From the NCBI RefSeq assembly GCF_002369955.1, contig NZ_AP014564.1:1857408-1921407 (forward strand): a DNA stretch of 64,000 nt. The letters run 5' to 3'. Both the position numbers and the translations under genes were made by a program. Source of the DNA: Ichthyobacterium seriolicida (lineage in GTDB: Bacteria > Bacteroidota > Bacteroidia > Flavobacteriales > Ichthyobacteriaceae). The number at the start of each line of letters is the position of its first letter. Position 1 is the stretch's first letter. Shown piece after piece: positions 1-9,096 of this stretch. The notes beneath the pieces are model-generated. The model was not told where the DNA came from and ran no database searches. It was given only the letters and a program-made list of their open reading frames with translations.

Positions 1-1
1 T

Positions 2-73
2 ATAGAGGAAGTTATGAATATAACTAGAGAAAACAGTGAACAGTTATTTCAACCAAACGACAATATAAAATGA
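2..73 (+). CDS. C-terminal end of an unidentified protein (partial)
   Basis: An open frame enters from the left edge and gives 23 residues ending LFQPNDNIK before a TGA stop. That stop overlaps the trmD ATG as ATGA, which indicates translational coupling. Too little is visible to name the protein. The overlap only shows that it is cotranscribed with trmD. Confidence 0.55.
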   Translation: MEEVMNITRENSEQLFQPNDNIK

Positions 74-750
74 GGATAGATATAATTACAGCTATACCTC
101 AATTATTAGATAGTTTTTTTGGAAACTCTATAATTAAGAGGGCCATAGATAAGAAAATAGTTGAGATAAAGATCCACAATTTAAGGGATTATTCTAATAA
201 TAAATACAAGCAAATAGACGACTATCAATTTGGAGGAGGATCTGGAATGGTTCTAATGATAGAGCCCATAGACAAGTGCATAGATATGTTAAAAAGCCAG
301 AGAGAATACGATGAAATAATATATATGACTCCTGATGCAAAAATTCTAGAACAGTCTATGTGTAATAAATTATCTATTAAAAAAAATATAATAATACTGT
401 GTGGTCATTATAAAGGAATAGATCAAAGAATAAGAGATAATATTATCACCTTGGAGATTTCTATAGGAAATTTTGTGTTGTCTGGAGGAGAATTAGCGGC
501 TGCTATTTTAACAGACAGCATAGTTAGGTTAATTCCTAATGTGTTGGGAGATGGCACCTCTGCTCTTAGCGATTCATTTCAAGACGGTTTGTTATCAGCA
601 CCAATATATACTCGTCCATCTGAATACAAAGGACAAAAAGTTCCCGAAATATTACTATCGGGAGATCAAAAAAAAATAGATGAATGGAGAACCTCCAAAT
701 CTATAGAAAGAACTAAAATCCTAAGACCCGAATTACTAAAAGACGATTAA
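70..750 (+). CDS. trmD: tRNA (guanine(37)-N1)-methyltransferase TrmD
   Basis: TrmD transfers a methyl group from S-adenosylmethionine to N1 of G37 next to the tRNA anticodon, which prevents +1 frameshifting. The 226-aa product has the family's usual length. It shows the SPOUT trefoil-knot motifs: GGGSGMVL near residues 55-62, GHYKGIDQR at 112-120 and [14 protein letters not shown] at about 131-144, which forms the AdoMet-binding knot. The ATG overlaps the stop of the preceding frame (ATGA), so the start is firm and the gene is likely translationally coupled. A hairpin lies just after the stop, before the convergent map gene. Confidence 0.97.
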   Translation: MRIDIITAIPQLLDSFFGNSIIKRAIDKKIVEIKIHNLRDYSNNKYKQIDDYQFGGGSGMVLMIEPIDKCIDMLKSQREYDEIIYMTPDAKILEQSMCNKLSIKKNIIILCGHYKGIDQRIRDNIITLEISIGNFVLSGGELAAAILTDSIVRLIPNVLGDGTSALSDSFQDGLLSAPIYTRPSEYKGQKVPEILLSGDQKKIDEWRTSKSIERTKILRPELLKDD

Positions 751-754
751 TATA

Positions 755-793
755 ATTTATACAGACACTATCGTGAAAAGCATCTGTATAAAT
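755..793. terminator. Bidirectional terminator between trmD and map
   Basis: An 11-bp perfect inverted repeat (atttatacaga at 755-765, tctgtataaat at 783-793) lies between the convergent ends of trmD and map. A-rich sequence follows on the plus strand. Its position fits a shared transcription stop. Confidence 0.6.
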
Positions 794-799
794 AAAAAA

Positions 800-1597
800 T
801 CACCTAAACTCAGACTCTTCATCAGAGATGATTCCCAAGGCCTCATATATATAGTCGAAAGTAGATAACAACCTAGGCTCTCCATCTATTATGGCTACAT
901 TGTGCTCAAAATGAGCAGACATGCTCCCATCTAATGTTTTTATAGTCCAGTCATCTATGGATTTTATCTTATGAGTTCCCATATTTATCATAGGCTCTAT
1001 GGCTATGACCATTCCCTCTTTTATCTTTTTGCCCTTTCCCCTTCTCCCGTAGTTGGGAACTTGAGGATCTTCGTGCATCTCCCTGCCTAGGCCATGCCCT
1101 ACTAATTCTCTAACTACTCCATAACCATTTTTTTCACAATGACCTTGAATCGCAAAACCTAAATCTCCTATTCTATTTCCAACTCTGAATTCCCTGATCC
1201 CTAAATACAGAGATTCTTTGGTTACCTCAATCAGATGTTTTACATCTGATGATACCTCCCCTACTTGAAAAGTATAAGCGTGATCTCCATAAAAACCATT
1301 CTTTAAAACACCACAATCTACAGATAAGATATCACCTTCTTTTAAAAAATTATTATTTGGAACACCGTGAACAACCTGATCGTTAGGAGAAACACATAGA
1401 GTATTTGGAAAGTCATACAAGCCTAAAAAACCCGGAATAGCCCCGTGATCCCTAATAAACTCTTGTGCTAATTTATCTAAGTGTAAAGTAGTCTGCCCTG
1501 GCCTTATCTCTTTGGCTAACATCCCTAAAGTTTTTGAAACTATTAGAGCACTCTCCCTCATCAACTCTATTTCAGAAGGAGTCTTTATACTAATCAT
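800..1597 (-). CDS. map: Type I methionine aminopeptidase
   Basis: This metallopeptidase removes the initiator methionine from nascent cytosolic proteins. The 265-aa protein is the usual length for bacterial type I enzymes. All expected metal ligands can be placed: D94 (VDCG), D105 (GDHAYTF), H168 (VGHGLGREMHEDP), E201 (IEPM) and E231 (FEHNVA). The substrate-side histidine H77 sits in VVHGVP. The gene converges with trmD and lies 36 bp downstream of guaB on the same strand, so cotranscription with guaB is possible. Confidence 0.97.
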   Translation of the reverse strand: MISIKTPSEIELMRESALIVSKTLGMLAKEIRPGQTTLHLDKLAQEFIRDHGAIPGFLGLYDFPNTLCVSPNDQVVHGVPNNNFLKEGDILSVDCGVLKNGFYGDHAYTFQVGEVSSDVKHLIEVTKESLYLGIREFRVGNRIGDLGFAIQGHCEKNGYGVVRELVGHGLGREMHEDPQVPNYGRRGKGKKIKEGMVIAIEPMINMGTHKIKSIDDWTIKTLDGSMSAHFEHNVAIIDGEPRLLSTFDYIYEALGIISDEESEFR

Positions 1598-1633
1598 AAT
1601 TAAATCAAAATATAATTTGAAATCAAAAAAATA

Positions 1634-3112
1634 CTACCTAAAATAATTAGGAGACTCTGCAGTGATTGTAACATTATGGGGATGACTCTCATGAAGACCT
1701 GATGGAGTTATTTTTACAAATTTCGCATTTTTGAGATCTGATATACATCTAGCTCCACAATAACCCATACCCGCTCTAAGACCTCCTATAAATTGATGTA
1801 TTGTCTCTCTTAGAGCTCCCTTATAAGGCACCCTTCCAACTATTCCCTCTGGAACTAATTTTTTATTATCGTATTCAAAGGCTTGAAAATATCTGTCTTT
1901 GGATCCATCTCTCATAGCCTCTAAAGACCCCATTCCTCTGTATATTTTATATTTTCTACCTTCGTATATTGTAGTCTGCCCTGGAGACTCGTTAGTCCCC
2001 GCCAATAATGATCCTAACATAACTGTATCAGCACCTGCAGCGATTGCCTTGGTTATATCTCCAGTATGACGAATACCTCCATCTCCAATAACTGGAACCC
2101 CAGTGCCTTTTAAAGCATTAGCCACTTCCATTATAGCAGATAATTGAGGATATCCAACCCCACTAACCACACGCGTAGTACATATAGAGCCCGGACCGAT
2201 TCCCACCTTTATAGCATCAGCTCCTAGTTCGAGCAAATACCTGGCTCCCTCTGCAGTAGCTACATTACCCACTATCACATCCATATCTGGGAACTTAGTC
2301 TTTACCTGATCTAAAACTGAAGCTACGCCCTTTGTATGCCCATGAGCAGTATCTATAACGCATACATCTACACCTGCATTCCTAAGAGCAGTAACTCGAT
2401 CTAAAACATCCTCTGTAACCCCTACCGCTGCCGCAACTAACAACCTTCCATACTTATCCTTACTAGCAAGAGGATTTACCTCTAACTTATCTATGTCCCT
2501 AAAAGTAATTAGACCTTTTAGTTTTCCAGACTCCGATACTACAGGCAATTTTTCTATCTTGTATTTCTCTAGTATTGATCCAGCTTTTTTTAGGGAAGTA
2601 TTCTCTTGAGTAGTAATTATGTTTTCAGAGGTCATAACCTTTGTAATAGGGCAGTTCATATCACTTTCAAACCTCAAATCCCTATTAGTAACTATACCTA
2701 TAAGAGTCATATCTTTCTCTACTATGGGGATGCCTCCAATATTATATTCTTTCATTAATTTTTTAGCATCTCCAACAATAGCATTCTTCTCTAAGGTTAT
2801 AGGGTCTAGTATCATTCCCGATTCCGACCTCTTTACCTTCCTAACTTTCTCCGCCTGATCCTCTATGGACATATTTTTATGAAGCACTCCTATACCCCCT
2901 TCCCTCGCTATTGATATGGCCATACTAGACTCAGTAACAGTATCCATAGCAGCAGAGACTATGGGTATGTTTAATTTTACATTTTTGGTAAAATACGTCT
3001 CAGTATTTACCTCACTGGGTAAAATATCCGAATATGCTGGAATCATAAGAACATCGTCATAAGCTAAGCCTTCTCTTAGTATTTTTTTATCATTTTCTGA
3101 AATTGCTGACAT
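1634..3112 (-). CDS. guaB: Inosine-5'-monophosphate dehydrogenase
   Basis: IMP dehydrogenase oxidises IMP to XMP with NAD+, the committed step of guanine nucleotide synthesis. The 492-aa protein has the catalytic TIM barrel with two CBS domains inserted at about residues 95-215. The catalytic cysteine is C311 in the loop [11 protein letters not shown]. The phosphate loop ([10 protein letters not shown]) and the flap region (RYFQ) are present. The map gene follows closely. Upstream is a 125-bp region shared with the divergent HIT gene, holding a flavobacterial -7 box for guaB. Confidence 0.98.
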   Translation of the reverse strand: MSAISENDKKILREGLAYDDVLMIPAYSDILPSEVNTETYFTKNVKLNIPIVSAAMDTVTESSMAISIAREGGIGVLHKNMSIEDQAEKVRKVKRSESGMILDPITLEKNAIVGDAKKLMKEYNIGGIPIVEKDMTLIGIVTNRDLRFESDMNCPITKVMTSENIITTQENTSLKKAGSILEKYKIEKLPVVSESGKLKGLITFRDIDKLEVNPLASKDKYGRLLVAAAVGVTEDVLDRVTALRNAGVDVCVIDTAHGHTKGVASVLDQVKTKFPDMDVIVGNVATAEGARYLLELGADAIKVGIGPGSICTTRVVSGVGYPQLSAIMEVANALKGTGVPVIGDGGIRHTGDITKAIAAGADTVMLGSLLAGTNESPGQTTIYEGRKYKIYRGMGSLEAMRDGSKDRYFQAFEYDNKKLVPEGIVGRVPYKGALRETIHQFIGGLRAGMGYCGARCISDLKNAKFVKITPSGLHESHPHNVTITAESPNYFR

Positions 3113-3153
3113 ATTTCTTTTTTTTAATTTTGTTACTTAGCGTGGGTGACACG

Positions 3154-3161
3154 CAAAAATA
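3154..3161 (-). promoter_or_regulatory. Probable -7 promoter box of guaB
   Basis: On the minus strand the bases read TATTTTTG, matching the Bacteroidota -7 consensus TAnnTTTG, about 42 bp upstream of the guaB ATG. I see no clear -33 TTG. A small GC-containing hairpin (gcgtg/cacgc, 3140-3154) lies between the box and the gene. Confidence 0.4.
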
Positions 3162-3237
3162 ATTTTTAATTTTGTTAAAATAAAATTCTAGCTTTACCAC
3201 TATCTACTAGATCTATAATTGTATATCACTCAATAAT

Positions 3238-3750
3238 ATGGCTTCAATATTTACTCGTATAATAAAAGGAGAATTAAACTCGTTTAAGATATTTGAAGAT
3301 GATGACTATTTTGCTTTTTTAGATGCCTTCCCCGTAACTAAAGGACATACTTTAGTGGTTCCTAAAAAGGAAGTCGATTATTTATTCGACTTGGATGACA
3401 AGACATATATAGGTTTAATGCTCATCTCTAAGAAAATAGCCGTAGCCATGAAAAAAGTTATCCCCTGTAAAAAAATATCCATAATAGTTCAAGGACTTGA
3501 AGTGCCCCATGCACATGTACATCTAATACCTTTTAATAAACAGTCTGATCTAAATTTCTCCAATAAAATACCTGTCACAGATATTGATTTCAAAAAAATT
3601 TCTGAAGAAATTTCATCAAACATGCCCCATGCACATGTACATCTAATACCTTTTAATAAACAGTCTGATCTAAATTTCTCCAATAAAATACCTGTCACAG
3701 ATATTGATTTCAAAAAAATTTCTGAAGAAATTTCATCAAACATAAAATAA
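3238..3750 (+). CDS. HIT-family nucleotide hydrolase with internal C-terminal duplication
   Basis: HIT proteins are small nucleotide hydrolases or transferases acting on substrates such as AMP-lysine or dinucleoside polyphosphates. Residues 1-130 are a normal HIT domain, including FLDAFPVTKGHTLVVPK near the start and the histidine triad HAHVH at 91-95. A perfect 120-bp in-frame tandem duplication then repeats the last 40 residues, bringing a second HAHVH at 131-135. The gene is therefore 170 aa rather than the usual ~130. Since copy 1 is complete, activity may survive with a C-terminal extension. The exact physiological substrate cannot be read from the sequence. Confidence 0.93.
   Translation: MASIFTRIIKGELNSFKIFEDDDYFAFLDAFPVTKGHTLVVPKKEVDYLFDLDDKTYIGLMLISKKIAVAMKKVIPCKKISIIVQGLEVPHAHVHLIPFNKQSDLNFSNKIPVTDIDFKKISEEISSNMPHAHVHLIPFNKQSDLNFSNKIPVTDIDFKKISEEISSNIK
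3503..3742 (+). repeat. Perfect 2 x 120 bp tandem duplication inside the HIT gene
   Basis: Bases 3503-3622 and 3623-3742 are identical, with a 120-bp offset (40 codons). The complete lack of divergence in an AT-rich, otherwise drifting sequence suggests a very recent duplication or an assembly artefact. Confidence 0.97.
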
Positions 3751-3809
3751 ATAACTTATAACCTTGATTTTAATAAAAAAATCTCTTTAAAGAACTTATG
3801 GGAGATATA

Positions 3810-4670
3810 TTATATATCCTTAAAAATTATATAATTCTCTGGATTTACAGGATAATTATTGAGCCACAATTCAAAGTTGAGATATACCTCATCTGACAAA
3901 GCATTTACAATTCCAGAACTAGCTATTATTTCACCCGTTTCTACAAAATCGCCTCGCTCTTTCTTTAAAACAACATTGTTCCTGTATATAGAAATAAAAT
4001 TTTGTTTGTGTTTTATAACAATAATAAAGCCATTTTCTAAAGTCCAATCAGTTAATAAAACAACTCCATCAGCTACTGATTTTACAGGAGAATTAGCCTC
4101 ACAGGATATACTTACGTAAGGACTATTTTTAATATCATATTTTTTTATGACATTTCCCTTTATAGGAGAAAAAAATACTATATCGCTATATTTTCCCTCA
4201 TCTTTAAAAAGATTATACTGATCGCTAATTTCTACTTCTTTTCTAAATTCTAATTCTCCTTCTTTTATAGACAAATCTATATTATTGGACATTTGTTTTT
4301 TTAATTCTTGTTCATCTATCTCACTATCTATTTCTATAGAATCTTTTAAGATTTTCTTTATACTGTTAATGTAATTAGTATTTAGTGAGACCTCTTTATC
4401 CAAAAAATCTATTTTTTCTATTGTAGAAAAAGCTTTTCGTCTAATTCCTCCTGAATCATAACCTGGTATATATTCCTTAAGATTAGTAAAAGCTATAAAT
4501 ATAGAAGTTATAGATACTATAAGTATTACAGAAATAAAACAAAGTAACAAAACATATAAAGGCTTTATTTTTATAGAAATCCTCTCCTTTAGAGTATCCC
4601 CATTTACAACTGAAAATATGTAGGGATGTAGGATTTTTTTTAAAAATATCTTTAATTTATTACTTATCAC
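3810..4670 (-). CDS. Membrane-anchored LytM/M23-like protein, probably catalytically dead
   Basis: The 286-aa protein has a basic N-terminus and one transmembrane helix at about residues 37-60. A charged, probably helical stalk follows (about 70-150), then a C-terminal lysostaphin-like beta domain (about 165-280). The fold is suggested by ANSPVKSVADGVVLLTDW and by the segment ending ELWLNNYPVNPENYI. The zinc ligands expected in active M23 enzymes are not seen: no HxxxD where it should be, and IYRN replaces the usual YAHL. By analogy with EnvC/NlpD-type degenerate LytM proteins it could regulate another peptidoglycan hydrolase, but that is inference. Confidence 0.7.
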   Translation of the reverse strand: MISNKLKIFLKKILHPYIFSVVNGDTLKERISIKIKPLYVLLLCFISVILIVSITSIFIAFTNLKEYIPGYDSGGIRRKAFSTIEKIDFLDKEVSLNTNYINSIKKILKDSIEIDSEIDEQELKKQMSNNIDLSIKEGELEFRKEVEISDQYNLFKDEGKYSDIVFFSPIKGNVIKKYDIKNSPYVSISCEANSPVKSVADGVVLLTDWTLENGFIIVIKHKQNFISIYRNNVVLKKERGDFVETGEIIASSGIVNALSDEVYLNFELWLNNYPVNPENYIIFKDI

Positions 4671-4729
4671 TAGTAACTATATAAATACCTCTCTCTATAA
4701 AAAGAGATATATTTAATTTGGAAAGATTT

Positions 4730-4769
4730 AAAAAAAAAATACTCTTCAAAAAAAAACAATGAAGAGTAC
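4730..4769 (-). terminator. Terminator of tRNA-Asn
   Basis: On the minus strand the stem ACTCTTC/GAAGAGT encloses a T-rich loop. A run of T residues (4730-4739 read in reverse) follows it. It lies about ten bases after the tRNA 3' end. Confidence 0.7.
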
Positions 4770-4779
4770 AATTTATAAG

Positions 4780-4853
4780 CTCCCCCTCTTGGGCTCGAAC
4801 CAAGGACCCTCTGATTAACAGTCAGATGCTCTAACCAACTGAGCTAAGGAGGA
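4780..4853 (-). tRNA. tRNA-Asn (GTT)
   Basis: On the minus strand a complete 74-base cloverleaf can be folded. The acceptor stem is TCCTCCT/AGGGGGA with one G-U pair, the D-arm is GCTC...GAGC, and the anticodon stem TCTGA/TCAGA has loop CTGTTAA (anticodon GTT). The T-arm is CTTGG/CCAAG with loop TTCGAGC, and the discriminator is G. CCA is not encoded. An A/T hairpin terminator follows. Confidence 0.96.
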
Positions 4854-4873
4854 ATAATATTTTTAAATTAAAA

Positions 4874-5722
4874 TCACTGATTCCCTAAAATTATCGGCAT
4901 ACCAGACTTTCCAGCCCCTATTACAATCACCTTTGAATTATTAGACTCAGATAATTTTAAAGTCGCCTCAATTCCTTTCTCAGTAAGAATCTTATCAGTC
5001 AAAGACTCATTCAATATACGATTTGCCTTAGCTTTACCCTCAGCATATATCCTCTGACGCTCTGCTTCTTGTCTCGCTTTGGATAATTTAAACTCATACT
5101 CTAAAGACTCTTGCTCTTGCCTTAACTTATTTTCTATAGCAGACTTTATCGCTGGAGGAAGAGTAACATCCCTAATCAATATCTTATTTAACTGAACATA
5201 CTGACCGTCTAGAATAACTTTAGTATCGTCATATATTTCATCTTGGATATCATCTCTCTTAACAGAATAAATCTGTTCAGGAGTATAACGACCTATAACG
5301 CTACGAGTAGCAGATCTTATAGACGGCTTTATCACTCTATCGAGATAATTCATCCCCTTCTCCTTATGCAAAAGAGGAAGATTTTTAAAATGCGGCTGAT
5401 ACCAACAAGAAATATCTAAAGTTATTTGTAACCCATTAGAAGATAAAACAACCATCTTATCCAACACCTCCTGTTGCCTAACTTCATAGATAAACATCTC
5501 ATTCCAAGGAGCTATAAAATGAAACCCCTCACTATAAGTTGTACTAACATCTACCCCATCAGAAAACTTACGAAACAAGACCCCAGCTTCACCAGACTTT
5601 ATAGTAACTGTCATCTTAGACCAAAAGATTGTTACAAAAATTACAACTGCACCGAGTAAAAATAAAACCTTTTTTATTCCAGAAGGAATATTCACAATCT
5701 GATCCCTGTTATAGTTATTCAT
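4874..5722 (-). CDS. SPFH/prohibitin-family membrane protein
   Basis: SPFH proteins form large ring scaffolds on the inner membrane and modulate membrane proteases or lipid domains. The 282-aa product has one transmembrane helix at about residues 17-36. An SPFH domain follows (GEAGVLFRKF near 44-53, then the conserved prohibitin-like stretch around RDVTLPPAIKSAIENKL). The C-terminal coiled coil is rich in E, A, R and Q (about 205-245). A flavobacterial -7 box lies about 53 bp upstream. tRNA-Asn follows on the same strand. Confidence 0.88.
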   Translation of the reverse strand: MNNYNRDQIVNIPSGIKKVLFLLGAVVIFVTIFWSKMTVTIKSGEAGVLFRKFSDGVDVSTTYSEGFHFIAPWNEMFIYEVRQQEVLDKMVVLSSNGLQITLDISCWYQPHFKNLPLLHKEKGMNYLDRVIKPSIRSATRSVIGRYTPEQIYSVKRDDIQDEIYDDTKVILDGQYVQLNKILIRDVTLPPAIKSAIENKLRQEQESLEYEFKLSKARQEAERQRIYAEGKAKANRILNESLTDKILTEKGIEATLKLSESNNSKVIVIGAGKSGMPIILGNQ

Positions 5723-5774
5723 ACTAACGTATTAATCATGCTTAGAGCATTACCACTCATAAACTTAACGGCTG

Positions 5775-5782
5775 CAAAGATA
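5775..5782 (-). promoter_or_regulatory. Probable -7 box upstream of the SPFH gene
   Basis: The minus strand reads TATCTTTG, matching TAnnTTTG. An imperfect -33 (TTT in place of TTG) lies 17 bases upstream. The box is 53 bp from the ATG. Confidence 0.45.
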
Positions 5783-5822
5783 TAAATAAAAATCATTTGA
5801 AACAGTATTAATTTTATAATAT

Positions 5823-6728
5823 TTAATATTGCCAAACATCTAGCTCAAAATTTCGCACTCTTTCCTTTATCCTTTCTGATTCTATCAGCTGCAAAGTAGC
5901 ATTTTCCTTTATATAATCATTTATACCTCTATCCTCATACGTATTCTCTTCCTTATATATTACAGAAGAAAATCTTCTAGAATTAAGTATATCGTCAAAG
6001 TTATAATGACTAGACTTATTATTAGGATTAAATACTACAGTATTGTATAAATCCTTTCTAGCATCCGAATACCAAACCCAAAATAACTCTACAAGATCAG
6101 GATTCTCTGATTTCTTTTCAGAAACATCAGGTCCAACAGGACATATAGCTAATATTCGATATTTAAGCTCACCCATTTTTTTATTGAAATACCACATGCC
6201 TTTTATCTTATAGCTAACTATATCTGCGGCCACTATAGATAATTTATCTATAAATTCTTTAGATATAGGTTCTCCCGCATTTAACTGCTCGAAGCCTTTT
6301 GGAAGAGTATCTAACTTATTTAAATTATCCTTAACTTCTTCCAATGTTAATTTATGCTCAGGCAAAAAATACTCACTACTATAAACCTCTTTAATCGATT
6401 TATTGTAAACACCCCTCAATAAAGCATCAAACAAAGATATTCTTCGTTTGTCTATCTTAGTAGTGTCTGTAGGAAAATACAACTGAAAATTCTTTTTTTC
6501 AGATAGTTCTATACGCTCCCAAACAACCGTAGACCAATATATATCCCTGTCATCTACATAAGGATACTTATATGGCTCTAAAAGCTTACCCTCTACAGAT
6601 GTACTCGCCCCCTCATTTTTCTTATTGGTCTCCTCCTCCACGTTAGGAGAAACCCTATTTAATATATTTTGAGAAAAACTATTACAAGTACAAAGAAATA
6701 ATATGGCTACGACAGTATTTTTTTTCAT
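5823..6728 (-). CDS. gldN: Type IX secretion system ring protein GldN/PorN
   Basis: GldN (PorN) is a periplasmic partner of the outer-membrane lipoprotein GldK. Together they form the large T9SS ring associated with translocons and attachment complexes. The 301-aa protein has a cleavable signal peptide (ILFLCTCNSFSQ, about residues 9-20). It also has the family's conserved core with DRDIYWSTVVWERIELSEK (about 60-78) and FWVWYSDARKDLYN. It is the last gene of the leftward porP-gldK-L-M-N operon, 5 bp after gldM. A complete length and conserved order support full function. Confidence 0.93.
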   Translation of the reverse strand: MKKNTVVAILFLCTCNSFSQNILNRVSPNVEEETNKKNEGASTSVEGKLLEPYKYPYVDDRDIYWSTVVWERIELSEKKNFQLYFPTDTTKIDKRRISLFDALLRGVYNKSIKEVYSSEYFLPEHKLTLEEVKDNLNKLDTLPKGFEQLNAGEPISKEFIDKLSIVAADIVSYKIKGMWYFNKKMGELKYRILAICPVGPDVSEKKSENPDLVELFWVWYSDARKDLYNTVVFNPNNKSSHYNFDDILNSRRFSSVIYKEENTYEDRGINDYIKENATLQLIESERIKERVRNFELDVWQY

Positions 6729-6733
6729 TTTGA

Positions 6734-8329
6734 TTATTTTCCAGTAACAGTAACTAGTATAGGAGAAACATTACCAACTTTATAAGAAGAATTACCTTGT
6801 ATTTGAACCTTTATATCTCTAATTACAATCTCATCTCCAATACTAGCCATAGCAACTATTTTTTCTGCTCTTCCAGATATTCTATCTCCAGAAACCGAGA
6901 CACTTGGTTTACCTGGAACCTTTATACTGAAAGAAACTACGTTCATCTTTAAATCAAACTCAAAATTAGGAATTTCAACCCTAATTGTAGATACAAATAA
7001 ATTACTCAAAGACATCTTAGCTTCCATTTCTCCTCTTATCGTTCCGTTGGGAGATGGAATGTCTTTCACTCTATATTTCTGAGAAGGAAATTTTTTAACT
7101 GTTCCATCAGATAACTTAGCACTTACATACATATCTAAATCCCTACCCTTAAACTTTGTAACATCTACTGAGTATTCACCTGAAGAAGTTTTCACAATAT
7201 CTGCTCCAGGACCAGCACCCAGAGTAATTTGATTGGCCGGAACACCAGGAACCGATATAGAAATAGGATTTTTAACCCCTCTATACACAATATTCATCTT
7301 CTTTGCAGAAACTACAGCCGCAACCTCTGATACTGTATACAAGTTTTTCTCAAAAGGATAATACTGGACGTCCCCCATATCATTCTTAATTTTTATCCTA
7401 CCTCCCCAATAATAATCCCCCACTCTATCAGTTGGAATAGCTACTTCTCCTATACCATCTTTAACTTTAATGCTTTCTTCGGAGTCACCTAATCTATTCC
7501 CCTTAGAATCATACTTGTATAAGAATATCTCTGGTGACAATGTAGTATCATAAGCAGCTAAAAATACATCCGCTTTAAATTTATCCCCTCTCATAACCGC
7601 ATTAGAAAACGGAACTACAAATGCTTTTATACTGTTTACATTCATCTGAGTAGCTAATTCTCCCTTTATGAGATTATTCACAATGTCAGACTCTAAAAAC
7701 CTAATATCCGCCTGTATCTGTGATAACAGGGTTATTTGAGCTATCAAAGGGAACCCTTCCAATTTGGTCTTCAACCAAGACCTGGGAATTCCGTCAGGGT
7801 TTGGAATATCTTCTGTACTTAATATTTGTTTTATATCCGTTTGTATTCGCTCATTATCAACCTGAGTCAATAAGAATTCCCTATACTTACTTAACTCAGA
7901 GACAAACTCCTGACCTTTCCCATTTGCAGGATCACCTCCTGGGTAAAAGTACTCATCCCCCTGAGATCCATCCATAGAAGAATAATCTAATTTTTGGGTC
8001 ACTTCATCATAAACCCCAGACAACTGGATTAAATCGCTTTTATAAGAATTTAAAAGATCTACAAGAGCATTAGACCTTTTACTTATTTCAGTAGCAGATT
8101 CATATACTTGCTTGTATCTCAAAGGATTATTATCATTCTTGAGCTTTAATTCACCATAGGAAGCATTATTCTTATCAGTAGTGTTATTTATTATTCTAAC
8201 GGTAGTATTATCCAAAGCACCAAAAGCAACCAAAACATCCCTAGAAACATTTAATGCCAACATAGCCATTAAAACTAGGTACATCATACTAATCATCTTT
8301 TGCCTTGGAGACAAATTCCCTCCTGCCAT
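6734..8329 (-). CDS. gldM: Type IX secretion motor shaft protein GldM/PorM
   Basis: GldM dimers form the periplasmic shaft that transmits proton-motive torque from the inner-membrane GldL ring to the outer-membrane T9SS parts. The 531-aa protein starts MAGGNLSPRQKMI. It has a single transmembrane helix (MYLVLMAMLALNVSRDVL, about 15-32) that packs with GldL. A long helical and beta-rich periplasmic part with the four D-domains follows. Its length matches the family (about 510-530 aa). It lies 47 bp after gldL and 5 bp before gldN, in the same operon. Confidence 0.96.
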   Translation of the reverse strand: MAGGNLSPRQKMISMMYLVLMAMLALNVSRDVLVAFGALDNTTVRIINNTTDKNNASYGELKLKNDNNPLRYKQVYESATEISKRSNALVDLLNSYKSDLIQLSGVYDEVTQKLDYSSMDGSQGDEYFYPGGDPANGKGQEFVSELSKYREFLLTQVDNERIQTDIKQILSTEDIPNPDGIPRSWLKTKLEGFPLIAQITLLSQIQADIRFLESDIVNNLIKGELATQMNVNSIKAFVVPFSNAVMRGDKFKADVFLAAYDTTLSPEIFLYKYDSKGNRLGDSEESIKVKDGIGEVAIPTDRVGDYYWGGRIKIKNDMGDVQYYPFEKNLYTVSEVAAVVSAKKMNIVYRGVKNPISISVPGVPANQITLGAGPGADIVKTSSGEYSVDVTKFKGRDLDMYVSAKLSDGTVKKFPSQKYRVKDIPSPNGTIRGEMEAKMSLSNLFVSTIRVEIPNFEFDLKMNVVSFSIKVPGKPSVSVSGDRISGRAEKIVAMASIGDEIVIRDIKVQIQGNSSYKVGNVSPILVTVTGK

Positions 8330-8376
8330 GACTTATTCTATTTTTCTTATTTATATTATTATAACAATACTAAGTT

Positions 8377-9057
8377 TTACTTTTTCATAGCCGTTAACAT
8401 ACCCTCATACACTTTGTTCAATTCAGTTATATTCCCTACAAGAGTACTCATTTCAGTTTGAAGCTTTTCAGTATTCTGGAATGTCAGAGTTAAATTATTC
8501 TGTATTTCTTTGTTAACCAAACTTTCCTCTATCTGATCAGCATAAATATTATTTATATCCTTTATATTATCAACAGCATAAGCTAACTGATCTCCATATT
8601 CTGATGTTAATTTAGAAATATCAGCGCCTGCACCAATAGCAGAGGTGCTGACTTGCAACTTATCTATACTTTCTTTTAATCCCTTTATGACATTAACATC
8701 TAATTGAGCCTCTCTTAGAATTTCATCTAACTTACTAGAAAGCCCTTCTGACACTGGATCGCCTCCAGCATAACCACCCCCCATTCCTCTTCCAGCTAAC
8801 TCAACGGATGGAGCTCCTTCTTTTAACTCAGGATATGCTTTTGTCCAATCTAACTTCTCTTCAATAGGGTCAAAAGCTGATATCCCAAATATAACTACCT
8901 CAACCATCAAACCAAGACCTATCACAAAGCTACCCCCTGGAAGATGTAAGATTTTAAACATAGCACCTAGAATAACGACAGAAGCCCCCAATCCATTAAT
9001 CATATTTACAACCTTCTTCCCCTTCTTAGTATTAAATATATTTACCTTTTCAGCCAT
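8377..9057 (-). CDS. gldL: Type IX secretion motor protein GldL/PorL
   Basis: GldL forms the pentameric inner-membrane stator-like ring of the T9SS/gliding motor and uses the proton-motive force. The 226-aa protein has two adjacent transmembrane helices at about residues 17-37 and 41-62, with charged residues close to the membrane (for example E53 in LGLMVEVVIFG, the position of the conserved membrane glutamate). A Gly-rich linker (GRGMGGGYAGGD) and a cytoplasmic coiled-coil tail follow. It sits between gldK and gldM, as in other Bacteroidota. Confidence 0.94.
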   Translation of the reverse strand: MAEKVNIFNTKKGKKVVNMINGLGASVVILGAMFKILHLPGGSFVIGLGLMVEVVIFGISAFDPIEEKLDWTKAYPELKEGAPSVELAGRGMGGGYAGGDPVSEGLSSKLDEILREAQLDVNVIKGLKESIDKLQVSTSAIGAGADISKLTSEYGDQLAYAVDNIKDINNIYADQIEESLVNKEIQNNLTLTFQNTEKLQTEMSTLVGNITELNKVYEGMLTAMKK

Positions 9058-9096
9058 AACAAAATAATATTACCATAAAAAATTTTTAACCAAAAC

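Noticed and set aside
757..793. GACACTATCG near trmD as a third copy of the shared motif
   Set aside because: The match is only ten bases and lies within the loop of a terminator hairpin, so it is likely chance.
3503..3742. CRISPR-like array
   Set aside because: There are only two long contiguous identical units inside a coding gene, with no spacers. No spacer-repeat pattern was found anywhere in the window.
3489..3743. Minus-strand frame inside the HIT duplication
   Set aside because: It is a mirror of the duplicated HIT codons and repeats itself for the same reason.
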